From contig OY992835.1 of the NCBI GenBank assembly GCA_963921425.1, positions 8,804,001-8,868,000 of the forward strand: DNA of 64,000 bases, written 5' to 3'. Shown piece after piece: positions 22,501-33,344 of the stretch. Every line of letters begins with the position of its first letter. Position 1 is the stretch's first letter. This DNA comes from Dryas octopetala. Lineage: Eukaryota; Streptophyta; Magnoliopsida; Rosales; Rosaceae. The position numbers and the translations under genes were made by a program. The notes under the pieces are model-generated. The model searched no databases. It was given only the letters and a program-made list of their open reading frames with translations, and had not been told where the DNA came from.

Positions 22501-23087
22501 AGGTCACACTTTTGTCTTAATTAAGCACCAATTTTTTTAATTTCTCTTTCCACTTGCATATGTAGTTATAACGCTAAATCAGTACAAATAAATACTTCCA
22601 CAATTTATTTCCTTTTTTATAGATTTGACAATACTTGCTTCAGTCTATGGTTAATTAGAGATACTTCTCTAACCCTTTCTCACAAATGCTTGTCCATTTT
22701 AGTCTTTTTTTTTTCTAAATAAATAAAATAATAATTCATAAATTTAATAAAAAACCAAAATGATCATGCATTTGTGAGAAAGAGTTAGAGGAGACTGAGA
22801 GAAGTATTAATGTACGTTCTTAAATATTTCATTTGATTAAGAGACAAAAATAAAAATTTTCATTTGGATTAATGGATGGTTTTAGAAAGATAGTTCTAGA
22901 TTTTGAAAATAAGCTTAAGAACCATAGAAATACTAAAACAATTCCTTTTTCTTTAATAACTTCTCAAAAGTAAACAACCATTACAGAAGTTTTGTGAAAC
23001 ACGTGTCATTGAATTAGTTAGGAGACAGAGCGAATTTTGGGATCCAATGAGCTAGATTGGGATTAGGTCGGTGGAATTTGATAAACC
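22501..23087. other. Intergenic, nothing recognised
   Basis: AT-rich, with no credible reading frame or repeat structure seen. Confidence 0.5.
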
Positions 23088-23105
23088 AATGCTAGTTAGT
23101 TTGTA

Positions 23106-23824
23106 TAAAAAAAACCCTAATTGCCACCCCCCAAACGCTCTCTTCTCCCTCCTCAACTCTATCTCTCTCACCAAGTATTTCCATATATGGGTAGGGGTGG
23201 TGGCTCCTGTGTTCCTCACAGGCCCGCTGCTCCTACTCCTACCTCTCCCTTCTCATTTTCTTCTTCATTTGCTGTTTTGGTTTGTACTCAAGGATACTCT
23301 CCTCACTGTTTGTGAGAGCTTTTTCATCTCCATGTGAGAGTAATTTCTTCTCAATAAATTAGAGCTTTTCTGATCGCTTTGGTTTGGTCTGTCCATGGTT
23401 TTGTGCGCGAGCTACGCGTTGTGCGGCATCGAATCCTAGTTTAGCGATGCTTAGTTGCTCTCTGAAGATCTTTATTCCAGTTTGTCTCTGATTCTCGTCA
23501 CAAGGTGTAGGGATGTGACTATGCTCACCGGTACTGATCATGCAAGTTACTACTGCCCGATCTGCTACCTTGATCTACTATCTAACTTGATTTAGAGATG
23601 GTTGATTGTGAACCCAAACGCGACTAGTTCGCTATTCAACAGTGCATCGCTGGCTCTATTTGGCGGCTGTAGTGTCTACTCGATGCCGACGTTACGAGAT
23701 TGGACTCTTATTTCATTGTAAGCGTTTTGCTTGTTAGCCTTATTGGTATAAGGCTTCTTGCCATAACTTTTTATTTTCTATGCCTTTTTGGCTATTTTAA
23801 TGCAATTTTATTGCTTTATCAAAA
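23106..23824 (+). mobile_element. LINE/SINE-like insertion with 17-18 bp target duplication
   Basis: The 18-bp sequence AATGCTAGTTAGTTTGTA occurs at 23088-23105 and again at 23825-23842, flanking a 719-bp insert. The insert ends GCTTTATCAAAAAA, typical of the short A-rich 3' tails of plant L1 elements, and starts with an AAACCCTAATTGCC leader. No reverse transcriptase is present; it looks like a non-LTR element with joined 5' and 3' parts, or a captured transcript. Confidence 0.75.
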
Positions 23825-24140
23825 AATGCTAGTTAGTTTGTAATGCTATCAAAAATTAAAAATCACTACTATACTCATTAAATTTGTTTCTTAAGAGTTT
23901 TTTTATATATTTGAATTTAGATCAACTTTGAATTTGATTTATTTCTAACAAATACATACGAAAATTTTTTGAGTCTAAATGTTACATATACCAATTTTTT
24001 TTCTTACATTTGTTTTTCCAACCTATGTAACATTTTAACATAGTTTGCGCAACACATTTTTTTTTAACAGAAAAAAAAACTGTGGCACCCTACGTAATAA
24101 TGCCAGGTAAGTTGGAAAAAAAAAAACTAATTGAAAAGAA

Positions 24141-26590
24141 AATTTAAGGCTGAAGTTCAATTTAGACACTAAACTATTGAGGGTATTTCAACTGCATCCA
24201 TCATCTACAAAATCATTCAAATACATACCCCATCTAAAATTTAAATTGAAAACATGAATTTTTCTTCCTGAAAGTTTGAATTAGGTGATCTATTCACTTA
24301 ATTAACTTGATTAAATTCACTTTCAGTGATCGAACCCCAATTTTTATTTTATATGATCAATCAGGAACTAGTCAAACAGACACAACTCTGACGATGCAGT
24401 AACTAAAATCTGAAACTCCAGATTGACTTGTAAATTCAAAACAACCTTAATAAATACCACAAGTCAAAACACACCAAGGAATTGAGTGACACCCTATGGA
24501 CTCAAAGGATCCATCAATGTAGGCATCCCAGTGCTATCAACAACTAAAGTGGTGTGTGGACAGATTTAAGAAACTTTCATTTAGCATACATGTTCTAAGT
24601 TAACATGCTAAAGTGAAGTGTGTGATCTTGTAAAGTTATTTCCAGATTAATAATCAGCAACACATAGGAAACAAATCACAAACAAGCCACAAGATTGTTC
24701 ACCCAGAAAACCACTAACGGTTAAAAACTGGGGGTCTTTCCAGCTGACCAAGCAATCCAATAACAAAGGTCTCAATACAAGAAATCACACAACAAGCTCA
24801 TACACTCTAGTCCTAATACTAAGTGGCAGCTGCTTACCATTGTGCATTCTTGTGCAAACTCCTTGATGCTAGCAATCAATCTTCATGTCGCTGGCAGCTC
24901 CTCCTTGGGCTCTTCAACGCATGGCACCGATTGCTCCCAAGCAAGTGGATTCAATGATATGGATGAGAAATGATGTGCAAATCTGGATTCTATAAAAATT
25001 AGCCTTCTCAAGAAAGAGTCATGAAAAGGCTAATGGAGAATCCTTCAACAAAAAATCTAAATGAATGTGTTTGAAAATATATGAAAAGATTTCAACTAAC
25101 ACTCAAACCCATTCAGATTTTTCATGAAAAACAAGTTAAGAAAATCATTTAGTTTTTGGAAATCAAAAGCATTTTCTTACTTGATAAAAGATGAGCACAC
25201 ACCCAAAATACCCACTAAACATTATGCTTGATAACACACACAAAAAAGTCTGAACCGAATCATCCATATACCCTTACACACACACACGCTATTCCCGTGT
25301 TTGCCCGAGCCACGTGGAAGCCATTCAATGGCTGTCCACAAGAGACGAAAATAGGGCATATTCCTTTTGTCCTGGTGGGGTATCCTAGTATTGCTAAGTA
25401 TAGGAATGAGGAGCTGTAAAATCAGAAATTGCTTTATTTTGCAAAAACCAGAAATGGAGAAGATGATGAATAGTGCTGATGTGTGTGTAGGTGTGTGGCG
25501 TGAATGACAGAGATGCAATCAGATCTGATTGATACAGTGGGGGGAACCAAGTCATGTGCAATGCACATGCATGTCTAGTAAAAACAGAAATTGGGCTTTC
25601 AATGAAATAGGCTTTAATAAGTAAAACCCGAAATGGCCCCACTGCAGTGACTGCCACATAAGTATCAGCCACTGTACGTGAAGAACATTGTTCTTTATGT
25701 TCAGTGAATGACTAGTCAAATAGACAAAAAACTGTTATTTTCCTGAAATGAATGAAGTGCAGTATACCTTGAGTCTTTGTTCATTCTTGACTTCTTCAAT
25801 ACAGCTGAACTTGTCCTTAATCTAGCCTAGAGCTTGTGAGTGATTAAATAAAAATAAATACAATGGTTTTGACAAGGAAAATAGCCAATATAACAAATCC
25901 TAGAAACTAACACTTCCTCTTTTCTTTTTTTACCCCTCTCTCTCTCTTCCCTCTTTCCAGCCAACCCTCCTAACCCAGCCCCTCCTGACCCACCCCAACC
26001 ACAACCTTCCCGACCCCAACTATAGCTCATGGGGAGATGGTCGGCACAAAGGAACCAGCTGGTGGCCTTGGGCCACCGAGAAATGGCCGGCCTTGGCTGG
26101 GTTGAGGTGCGCACAGGGAGAGAGTCGCGCGGTAAAGGAGAGGGAAGAGCAGGATGGTCGGGGGGAGAAAGAGGAGCTGCGAGATGGTGGCTGGTGGTGC
26201 TGCACCGGCTAGGCTTGGTCGGAGTTGGCCTGGTCACGGTTGGACTGTGCGAAGTCACACTAGAGAGAAGGAAGACACAAGGAAGAAGAAGGAAAATCAA
26301 AGAAGAGAGAGAGAGAGAGAGAGTTGGGTAAGTGGAAGGGGAGGGTCCGGCGAGTTGTAGTGGGGGTGGGGTCGGGAGGGGTTGGGTTAGGAGGGTTGGC
26401 CAGAGAGAGAGAAGTGAGAGATAGTGGGAGGTGGAGGTGGAGAGGGATAAAAAATGAAAAGAGGAAAAAGAATTCATTTTTTCAATTTAGATTTTAGATG
26501 GAGTATGTTTTGAAGTGATTTTGTAGATGATGGATGCAGTTGAAATACCCCTTATAGTTTAATGCCTAAATTCAACTTTAGCCAAAAATT
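24141..26590. mobile_element. MULE-like element with long terminal inverted repeats
   Basis: The left arm (about 24141-24288, GGCTGAAGTTCAATTTAG... and TTTCAACTGCATCCATCATC) is matched in inverse orientation by the right arm (about 26461-26590). Most of about 130 bp aligns by eye. Length about 2.45 kb. Inside are AT-rich non-coding sequence and, at 25920-26460, a GC-rich purine/pyrimidine-asymmetric block. No transposase is recognised, so it is a non-autonomous element, possibly with captured host sequence. Long arms suggest Mutator type; a 9-bp duplication was not established. Confidence 0.65.
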
Positions 26591-26939
26591 AAACTAAATA
26601 GCCCTTTCTTTCTAAATAAATTAAAAAATAGCCATTTTCCTTTTTGGAATTTAAAATCAGGACGTCTCTGCTTGTTTAATCTTACTTGACTAAGCTGGCC
26701 AAAAATAAATTCTCACTTGACTAAGAAGACATGGATCTCATTCCCATGAAGAAACTTTTGGCCTGCCTTAAATAAACCTTCAATCAAGTCAACAAAACCC
26801 GTCCAAGTCCATAATAATCTTTCAATAACGTCACGATCACCGTCCCATCTCTGCTCCCTAGCTTCCCTCCAACCACCAAACTCATCAATTCATCCTCAGA
26901 ATATTAATTCATTTCTCCAACAATTTCTCTTCCCCTGAA

Positions 26940-27717
26940 ATGAAAATGAACTCCTGGCTTTTATCTTTCACATTTTTAGTTTTCATCATCAAAAATATTA
27001 CTCCATCTTCAAGCTTCGATGGGTACAAAACTTGTAGTAACACCTTCAACTGCGGAAGCATCACCAAAGTGGGTTTTCCTTTCTGGGGAGATGGCAGGCG
27101 AGAGAGCTGTGGCTACCCCCAACTCAACCTCAATTGCTCCAAAAATATTGTCACCCTTATAGACATCATGGAAGTCAAATACCGAGTATTGGGTATAAAC
27201 CTGGAATCCCAAACACTCAAAATCGCCCGAGACGACTACTTGGACAAAATTTGTTCACCAAATTTCAACAACACAGTCCTCGATCCCAATCTTTTCGAGT
27301 ACGTTTCGGGCTCTTTGGATGTCACATTGTTCTGCAATTGTTCTGATGGCGTTTCGGGCGCTGAGAAGTTCACTTGCCCCGACGGAGAAACTTATGAGGA
27401 GTTTTATGTTGTCCCGGCGGCTGTTGCAGGTTCTCCCCTGTGCAAGGCGAGCGTGAGTGTTCGGATTGCAGCGACGAGTTACAATTTCCTGAGTAACGAG
27501 AATTTGACGGAAGTGGAAGAGGCGGTGAGAGAAGGGTTTGAGGTGAAGTATATGGTGGATGCTGCGGAATGTGGTGACTGCGTGGATTCCAAGGGAGTTT
27601 GTGGGTATGATTGGAATGTGAATCACACCATTTGCCACTGCCAAAATCAGACTTCTGTATCCACTACATGTTCTGCCACGTCAGCAGCTGCACGGCCGGC
27701 AGCGGCACCAGCTAAAG
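26940..27717 (+). CDS. LRK10L: LRK10L-B exon 1 (divergent GUB_WAK ectodomain)
   Basis: ATG at 26940 after a pyrimidine-rich leader. It encodes a signal peptide (WLLSFTFLVFIIKNI), a GUB_WAK block (CSNTFNCGSITKVGFPFWGD, SCGYPQLNLNC, YRVLGIN) and a WAK-associated block (CGDCVDSKGVCGYDW, ICHCQNQ). It ends at a consensus donor (GCTAAAG|GTACGT, exon end 27717, phase 1); reading on to the TAA at 27738 would give a secreted form without kinase. With exons 33345-33374 and 33497-34605 the frame is continuous (778+30+1109 nt, 638 residues) across a 5.6-kb intron. The ectodomain is clearly more distant from those of A and C than the kinases are from one another. Confidence 0.85.
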
Positions 27718-28321
27718 GTACGTACAACTTTGGCAATTAATTTGCTGCCATAACTCCCCCAATTCTTAAGGGAGAGAAGCAGCGCACTAGCACTAGGCCA
27801 AAACCATTGGCAATTAATCTTTTAATTGTCTTTCCTATAACAACTTTGTTAGTGAAGGTCTGTTTGGTAGTATTTTGGAAACGTCTAAAATTGTTTTAAA
27901 TAGTAAAAAATAATAGAGATAATTAGGCTTAAATCATTTAGAAAAATAATTTTTAGATAAAAAACGAGAGTGTTTTAAAATTTATAAGAAAATCTTTTTA
28001 ATTTATAATATTTTATAAAAAAATTCTTTTAATTCATAATAAAATCTTTTTAATTTATAAGAAAATTATTTTAATTCATAATAAAGTCATTTCTCGATTT
28101 GAAGGGTATTTACCCATATTTGAAGGGTATTTCCCCTCCTAGGGTGTATAGTGGGCTTTATAAAGGCTGCATGTTAGGTCCCAAAATCTTGAAGTTAAAA
28201 CCTAACATAAAGTCGTTGAAAAAGAAAAATAAAAGACTTAATTAAAAACTCTAAATCACTACTGATTTTAATCTATGAAAAACTTATAAAATAGACTATA
28301 TTCTAAGTCTCCCCAAATAAT

Positions 28322-28680
28322 ATTGGTATAGTGTTTGGCAAAAATGAATGAAAGTGCTTCGGTATTATAATAGCACTTTTTAGGGCTTGTTAGGGAAGTC
28401 ATTGATAGGTGTTTGAAGGCCGGCCTTGAGAGAGTAGGCGATCGCCTCGAGCCCCAAAATTTTGTAGAGCTTATGTCAGACCCAAGTAAATCACGTGAAT
28501 ATGCACGAAGGTCGATGGCTTCATTTATATAGTTTGCCTTGGGCCCCCAAAATCTCAGAACCGCCCTGAGTGTTTCCTCAAGAAGCACTTCGAAATACAT
28601 TTAAATGAATTATTTTATTAAAAAGTTGTAGACAGATAATAAAAACGCTTCTAACAAAAACACTCTCAAACATATCTGAA
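28322..28680. mobile_element. Decayed MITE with a nested small insertion
   Basis: The ends (GTGTTTGGCAAAAATGAATG and, inverted, TGTTTGAGAGTGTTTTTGTT) resemble the family at 10445-10741. Within it, 28420-28570 reads GGCCGGCCTTGAG ... GGGCCCCCAAAATCTCAGAA, a common plant mini-insertion type. Boundaries approximate. Confidence 0.4.
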
Positions 28681-28689
28681 ATTTGTACT

Positions 28690-29920
28690 TTGACTTATTA
28701 ATGAAAAAACAAGGGTTACATCTAATGAAACTCAAACCTAAGCTACGTACATGGGTGAGTCTTTTTGTGTGTGCTCAATATATGTGTCAATATACACAAG
28801 AATGTTCATTAATTTAAGTTCAAGCAATAGAACATCACAAGAAGGAGCCCTAGAACTATGACTGAAAACTTACCTCAAGCGGATGATCTTAACAGATGCA
28901 CTATAAAGAGGCTAACTTAACCGATGGAAGGGGTTTAGGCTCTCCATGCTGCAAGAGGAGACGAGGGAAATCACCCCCTCACAGCATCCAAAGCCTCTAC
29001 GGTTTTGGGCCTAACTTTCATATATAGTAGCTGTCATATAAGAGATGTAGCTAGACTGAAATAATACCCGACAACTCTACGCAAGCGCCTTTAAATTTTT
29101 GAATTTTTGAAGCATCTATCGACTACTGGGGGGTAATTGGGTGTATCGAGCAAAATCCTAATTTGCTGAGCAAGTTTGGTAAATTTTCTTGTTTTCCTAA
29201 GAGTCCTAGACATGTTAGAACCTCTGTTTAGCATTAAGGATAATCCTTGGACAAGTCTACCTCTAAGTTGAGGTTTACAAATTAACTAATGCCCATACAC
29301 AAGATGTAATCAAGCACACGTACATGTCGATCACATGTGAATGAACTTTGTCAAAACTAATGCTTAAATTATTTTCAAAGTCAAATATGTACAATAATTC
29401 TATTGGTTTCAATCAGAGAAATGAACAAAATTCTATGAAAGTTCTTTGCCTAAAAGTTCTTATAGGGTTAAGCTATGAATGTCAAATGAAGTTGATGCTT
29501 TATTACAATATGTGACTAACTCTTCAGCAGTAAAAGCTTTTTTTCCCCCTCTGGATGCTTTCCTCTTTTGTTTCTTTAAGTTGCAATATTAGGTATAAGT
29601 TTGCTATATTAATTCCTTTGTTTTCTCTCTTTTTTTGGGTTGTGCATTTTGATTAATTTGACTTGGGTTTTATCTTTAAATTAGATTTCTTCATAGGGCT
29701 CAAACTCGAGTGGTAAATATAAGACCTTCTCCTCCCTTTTGAACCGAAAAAAAGTTGGATATTTTGAGCATATTTCCCTGTCGCTGTGGGGTTGGCCTCC
29801 CCAAACAAAAGTCATGGAATATTCTTCTATGTTTATTATTTCCTTCTTGTCATGTTCTACCTTTCCTAACTCCATCATCCATTGACTTTGTCTCCACCTT
29901 CTGGGAGAACCACATTTTCC
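28690..29920. other. Locus B intron 1, no gene recognised
   Basis: AT-rich sequence without domain-bearing frames, repeat pairs or exon-like splice signals that I can support. Confidence 0.45.
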
Positions 29921-30225
29921 ATCCCTCAATAGAGAACAATCCACAAATCATTTGAGTGGGTTAGGAAATTAGAAACCCAAATAAAAACATATAAATTCCA
30001 AGTAGACTTAATAAAACTAGTCTATGCCGTATAGCGTTGGCAGGTGTAACAGAGAAAAGACAAGATTAGGCCTCTTCCATTTCTATCTATTCCATTCATT
30101 GAATATTTCAAAGGCCTATAATTCAAGACTTGGCGCGTACAACAACTATATTACAATGAAACAACAACAACCATAACTCTTTCCATATATTTTCATTTGC
30201 AACCTCTACTTCATTCCTCTAAAAC
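29921..30225 (+). repeat. Duplicated upstream region of an LRK10L ectodomain exon
   Basis: About 300 bp nearly identical to 55577-55860 (shared CCATCCCTCAATAGAGAACA, CTAGTCTATGCCGTAT, GACTTGGCGCGTACAACAAC). In both places it leads straight into an ATGGATTCTCC ectodomain start. Confidence 0.85.
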
Positions 30226-30510
30226 ATGGATTCTCCTATGCTTCAATCTCTGATTCCTTTCCTTCTAATCAGTGGCGGAGCCAGAAAATTTAAACAATGG
30301 GGGCACCTAAACAATGCAAGCTACTTGTTTTGAAGTGACAATTCAAGTATTTTTTATTTTGTTAGAAAACTTCTTAATTTTGTACTCTCTTTAATTTTTT
30401 TATTAACTGTTGCGACAACACAGGCATCATCACTTACCCCTTTTGGGGAGTAAACTGACCCAATTACTGCAGTGAACCTTGGTTTGAGGTCCAATGCACC
30501 GATCTGCAAC
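30226..30510 (+). pseudogene. LRK10L ectodomain exon broken by a transposon (locus B)
   Basis: Starts MDSPMLQSLIPFLLI, as in locus C, but at 30272 is interrupted by a 150-bp insert beginning AGTGGCGGAGCCAG. After it, coding resumes as NTGIITYPFWGVN, stop, then PNYCSEPWFEVQC, and is lost at 30510 in GA-rich sequence. The DNA between the signal peptide and TYPFWG, and everything after the first Cys block, is gone. This C-type exon is probably the original partner of the B kinase. Confidence 0.85.
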
Positions 30511-30550
30511 AGATTGGAAAGAGAAGGACATAGGAGAAAAGAGAGAGAGA

Positions 30551-30908
30551 TGAAGAAATCAAGGCATCCATCTCAAAACTAATTGGTAATGGGAGAGTAG
30601 CTCAAACTCTTACAAGCCACTATGTAAGGTTATAGTTTTCCAATGTGAGATAACACTCCACATTCTCACACGCCCCCGCACGTATAGTGTTACTTAAGCC
30701 AAACACGTCGACAACTCATATTGGGTGATGTGGAGCACGTGTGGCCACTAGGCCTAACACACGTGGGCGAACCTGCTCTGAAACCATGAAGAAATCTAAG
30801 CAATCATCCCAAAACCAATTGGCAATTGGAGGAGTAGTCCAAACCTTTACAAGCCACTATGCAAGGTTATATTTTTTCCAATGTGGGATAACACTCCACA
30901 TTCTCACA
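30551..30908 (-). mobile_element. TRIM element with TSD AGAGA
   Basis: Direct repeats 30551-30670 and 30787-30908 (about 120 bp). On the minus strand each begins TGTGAGAATGTGGAGTGTTA and ends ATTTCTTCA. The primer site TGGTTTCAGAGC follows on minus (30775-30786) and a purine tract GTGCGGGGGCG precedes the second repeat. Flanked by AGAGA on both sides. Total 358 bp, no coding; it sits in a GA-rich tract. Confidence 0.9.
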
Positions 30909-31791
30909 AGAGAAATGGAGAGAGGAGAGAGAGGGAGAGAGAGATAGAAGAGAAATGGCGGGTTGAACCGCCACCGACCTTGCCGGCAACAGGGGTGGCT
31001 GAGGGTGGGGTCAAGGTGAAGACAAAGGAGGACATAAGAAAGAGAGTAAGGGAGAAAGGAGAGAGAGAAAGAGACAGAGGGAAGGGGGAGAGAGAGAGAG
31101 AATATGAGGACGCACAGTGGGATGGACCACCGGCGACAATGGCGGCAGGGAGTTGGGACTTAGGGTGGCTGGTTTGTTTGGTAGTCCTTTATGGTCATTT
31201 TAGGTTGGGCTAAAATGGTAATTCATTAAATGCAAGAGAAGGGTGTGTAATGAGAGGAAAAAAGGTGTGCATATATATAGCAGCATTCAAGAAAAAATGG
31301 TGTGAGGTAAGAAAGGGATGTGTAGTGAGAAGAAAAATGGTGTGCATATAGTAGCTCTAAAAAATAAACTCACATAGTCAAATTAAAAACTCTCAAAAAA
31401 TTTAAAATTCAAACAAAAAATCACCTTCACCCTTACCATCATACAACACCCCCACCCCCACCACCCTCTCATTCCTCCCTCCCCTCCCTCCATCCCACAC
31501 CTCGCACCACCCCCATCCTCCTCCCCTATCTCTCTCTTTTTATCCCTCTCCTTCTCTATCATGTTTCTCATCCTTTCTCTCTCCTCGCTCTAGTACAAGT
31601 GCTCAGATTTTTTAAGAAAATAGTACATATATTGCGTTTGGTGGTTCTCTGGCGTCGATCGGCGGAGCTATATTCCTTAGGTTTCGCAGATCGTCACCAA
31701 GTCGATCTAAAGGGATTGGCAACGGTAGTCAGTGACCGGCGCTAGAAGAAGGGATCGTGGTCATGGGTTCAGATCAAGAGAGAGAAAGAGG

Positions 31792-31794
<3 letters not shown>
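30909..31794. other. GA-rich intronic sequence, no gene
   Basis: Strongly purine-skewed (30909-31100), then a short tandem motif (GGTGTGCATATA, near 31265 and 31340) and a pyrimidine-rich block (31430-31590). Charged low-complexity frames here are compositional artefacts. Confidence 0.6.

Positions 31795-31869
<75 letters not shown>
31795..31869 (+). repeat. (AG)n microsatellite, about 37 units
   Basis: Uninterrupted AG dinucleotide run in locus B intron 1. A complementary (TC)n run lies 1.36 kb downstream. Confidence 0.98.
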
Positions 31870-31872
<3 letters not shown>

Positions 31873-32391
31873 AAAGAAATAAAGGGTGATATTGGGATAA
31901 GGGAGGCTACTGGCTATGGTCGCCAGTGGTGGAACGACTGGAGGTTGGCTGGGGGTGGTGGACAGTGTGGGTATTGTTGGTGGTTTATTTTATTTTATTT
32001 TATTTTTGTAGGTTTTAAATTTTGATTGATGACGGTTTTTGTTGCAATATCAGGAGGCAAAAGTGGTAATAAGCATTGTATTTTTGTGAAAGATGAACAA
32101 CATAATGGCAGTTTTAGAGGGATTTTAGAGAAAATAAATGAGTTTAGTTGATTATTATTTTTATTTAAAAATTGTTAATTTTCATTCTTCGTCTGCTTTT
32201 TAGAAATATTTTTTCATTTTTATAAAAAAAAAAAATTCAATTTTTTAAATTTATTTAAGGGCAATTTGAACCGTCAATTCTTTAAATTTACCATCAGAAA
32301 TAATCTATGCAAAAATTTAACAAATTTACCATAAAAAATATAATCATCTAATTATTGTCCAACAAATAGATTAAGAGTGGTGAATAAAAAA

Positions 32392-32702
32392 GCTTAATTG
32401 TGTTTTTACCTCCCATCCAGATATTTATTTGTCCCACGTACTTTACCACTTACAACTATTCTTGTGTCCCACTTTACCTTTTTTCATTCATTCCGTCAGC
32501 TAATCTGTCAATAATATTAATGACAAAAATGCCCCTACCAAGTCAGCATTTTTGACGGCTTGGGTGACGAAATAGATGGAAAAAGATAAAGTGCAACCAA
32601 GAAATAGTAAAGTAGGACAAATAAACATCTGAGTAGTAAAGTGAGAATCAACTAAAATTATGGGAGGTAAAAAAAAATTAAGCGAGGTAAAAAAAAATTA
32701 AG
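32392..32702. mobile_element. MITE in locus B intron 1
   Basis: GCTTAATTGTGTTTTTACCT at the left is repeated in inverse orientation at the right (GGTAAAAAAAAATTAAGC). Further in, ATTTATTTGTCCCACGTACT pairs with the inverse of AGTAGGACAAATAAACAT. About 300 bp, non-coding. Confidence 0.75.
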
Positions 32703-33223
32703 CTGAATAAAAATGAACTCAAAATCAGCAAAACTTTAAATTCAATGATTTTTTTAGCATTAGTCAATGGCAAATGGCCTTGAAGGATACCATTAATTGT
32801 CTCCATTATTACTTTGTATCACATATACGCTTTATATATATTAAAATTGCTCTAAAGCTAACTAATTAGCAATTTAATATAAAGTTAACCACCTTTTTGG
32901 GCTCAGCACGAGATATACTTTCATAATTCGAACCGTTTATTTTTTAGACTCACTTCAAATATCATCTTTGTGAAAAATCTCCAAAATCGAAAGTCATTTA
33001 GCCATTTGATTTTAATAACAACCATTTATATGCATTCATCGAAAACAATGTTCGTCTATTTATGTGATCACAATTAGATAACGAAATGATTTCCGATTTA
33101 GTTGATTGTTTACAATCATGATCTTTGAAGTAGGGCTCAAAAAATGGACTGTTCGGATTTTGACATTAGTTATGTAATGGGCCCAAAATGGTGATTAGAT
33201 ACATATTAACAGTTAGTTTTAGA

Positions 33224-33225
<2 letters not shown>

Positions 33226-33283
<58 letters not shown>
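33226..33283 (+). repeat. (TC)n microsatellite, about 29 units
   Basis: It ends exactly where similarity to locus C begins (33284 matches 57893), so it marks a duplication edge. In C the edge is a (TA)n run. Confidence 0.97.
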
Positions 33284-33284
<1 letters not shown>

Positions 33285-33344
33285 ACTCTTATGATTATTG
33301 GAGAAAAAATAAGACCTCTTATGATTTAACCTTTTTGGTTCCAG

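Noticed and set aside
25827-26477. 216-codon Ser/Pro/Leu-rich minus-strand frame
   Set aside because: It coincides with a pyrimidine-rich low-complexity block inside a MULE and has no domain; the reverse strand is equally open, which points to composition rather than coding.
31732-32025. Arg/Glu-repeat open frame
   Set aside because: It is a translation of the (AG)n microsatellite.
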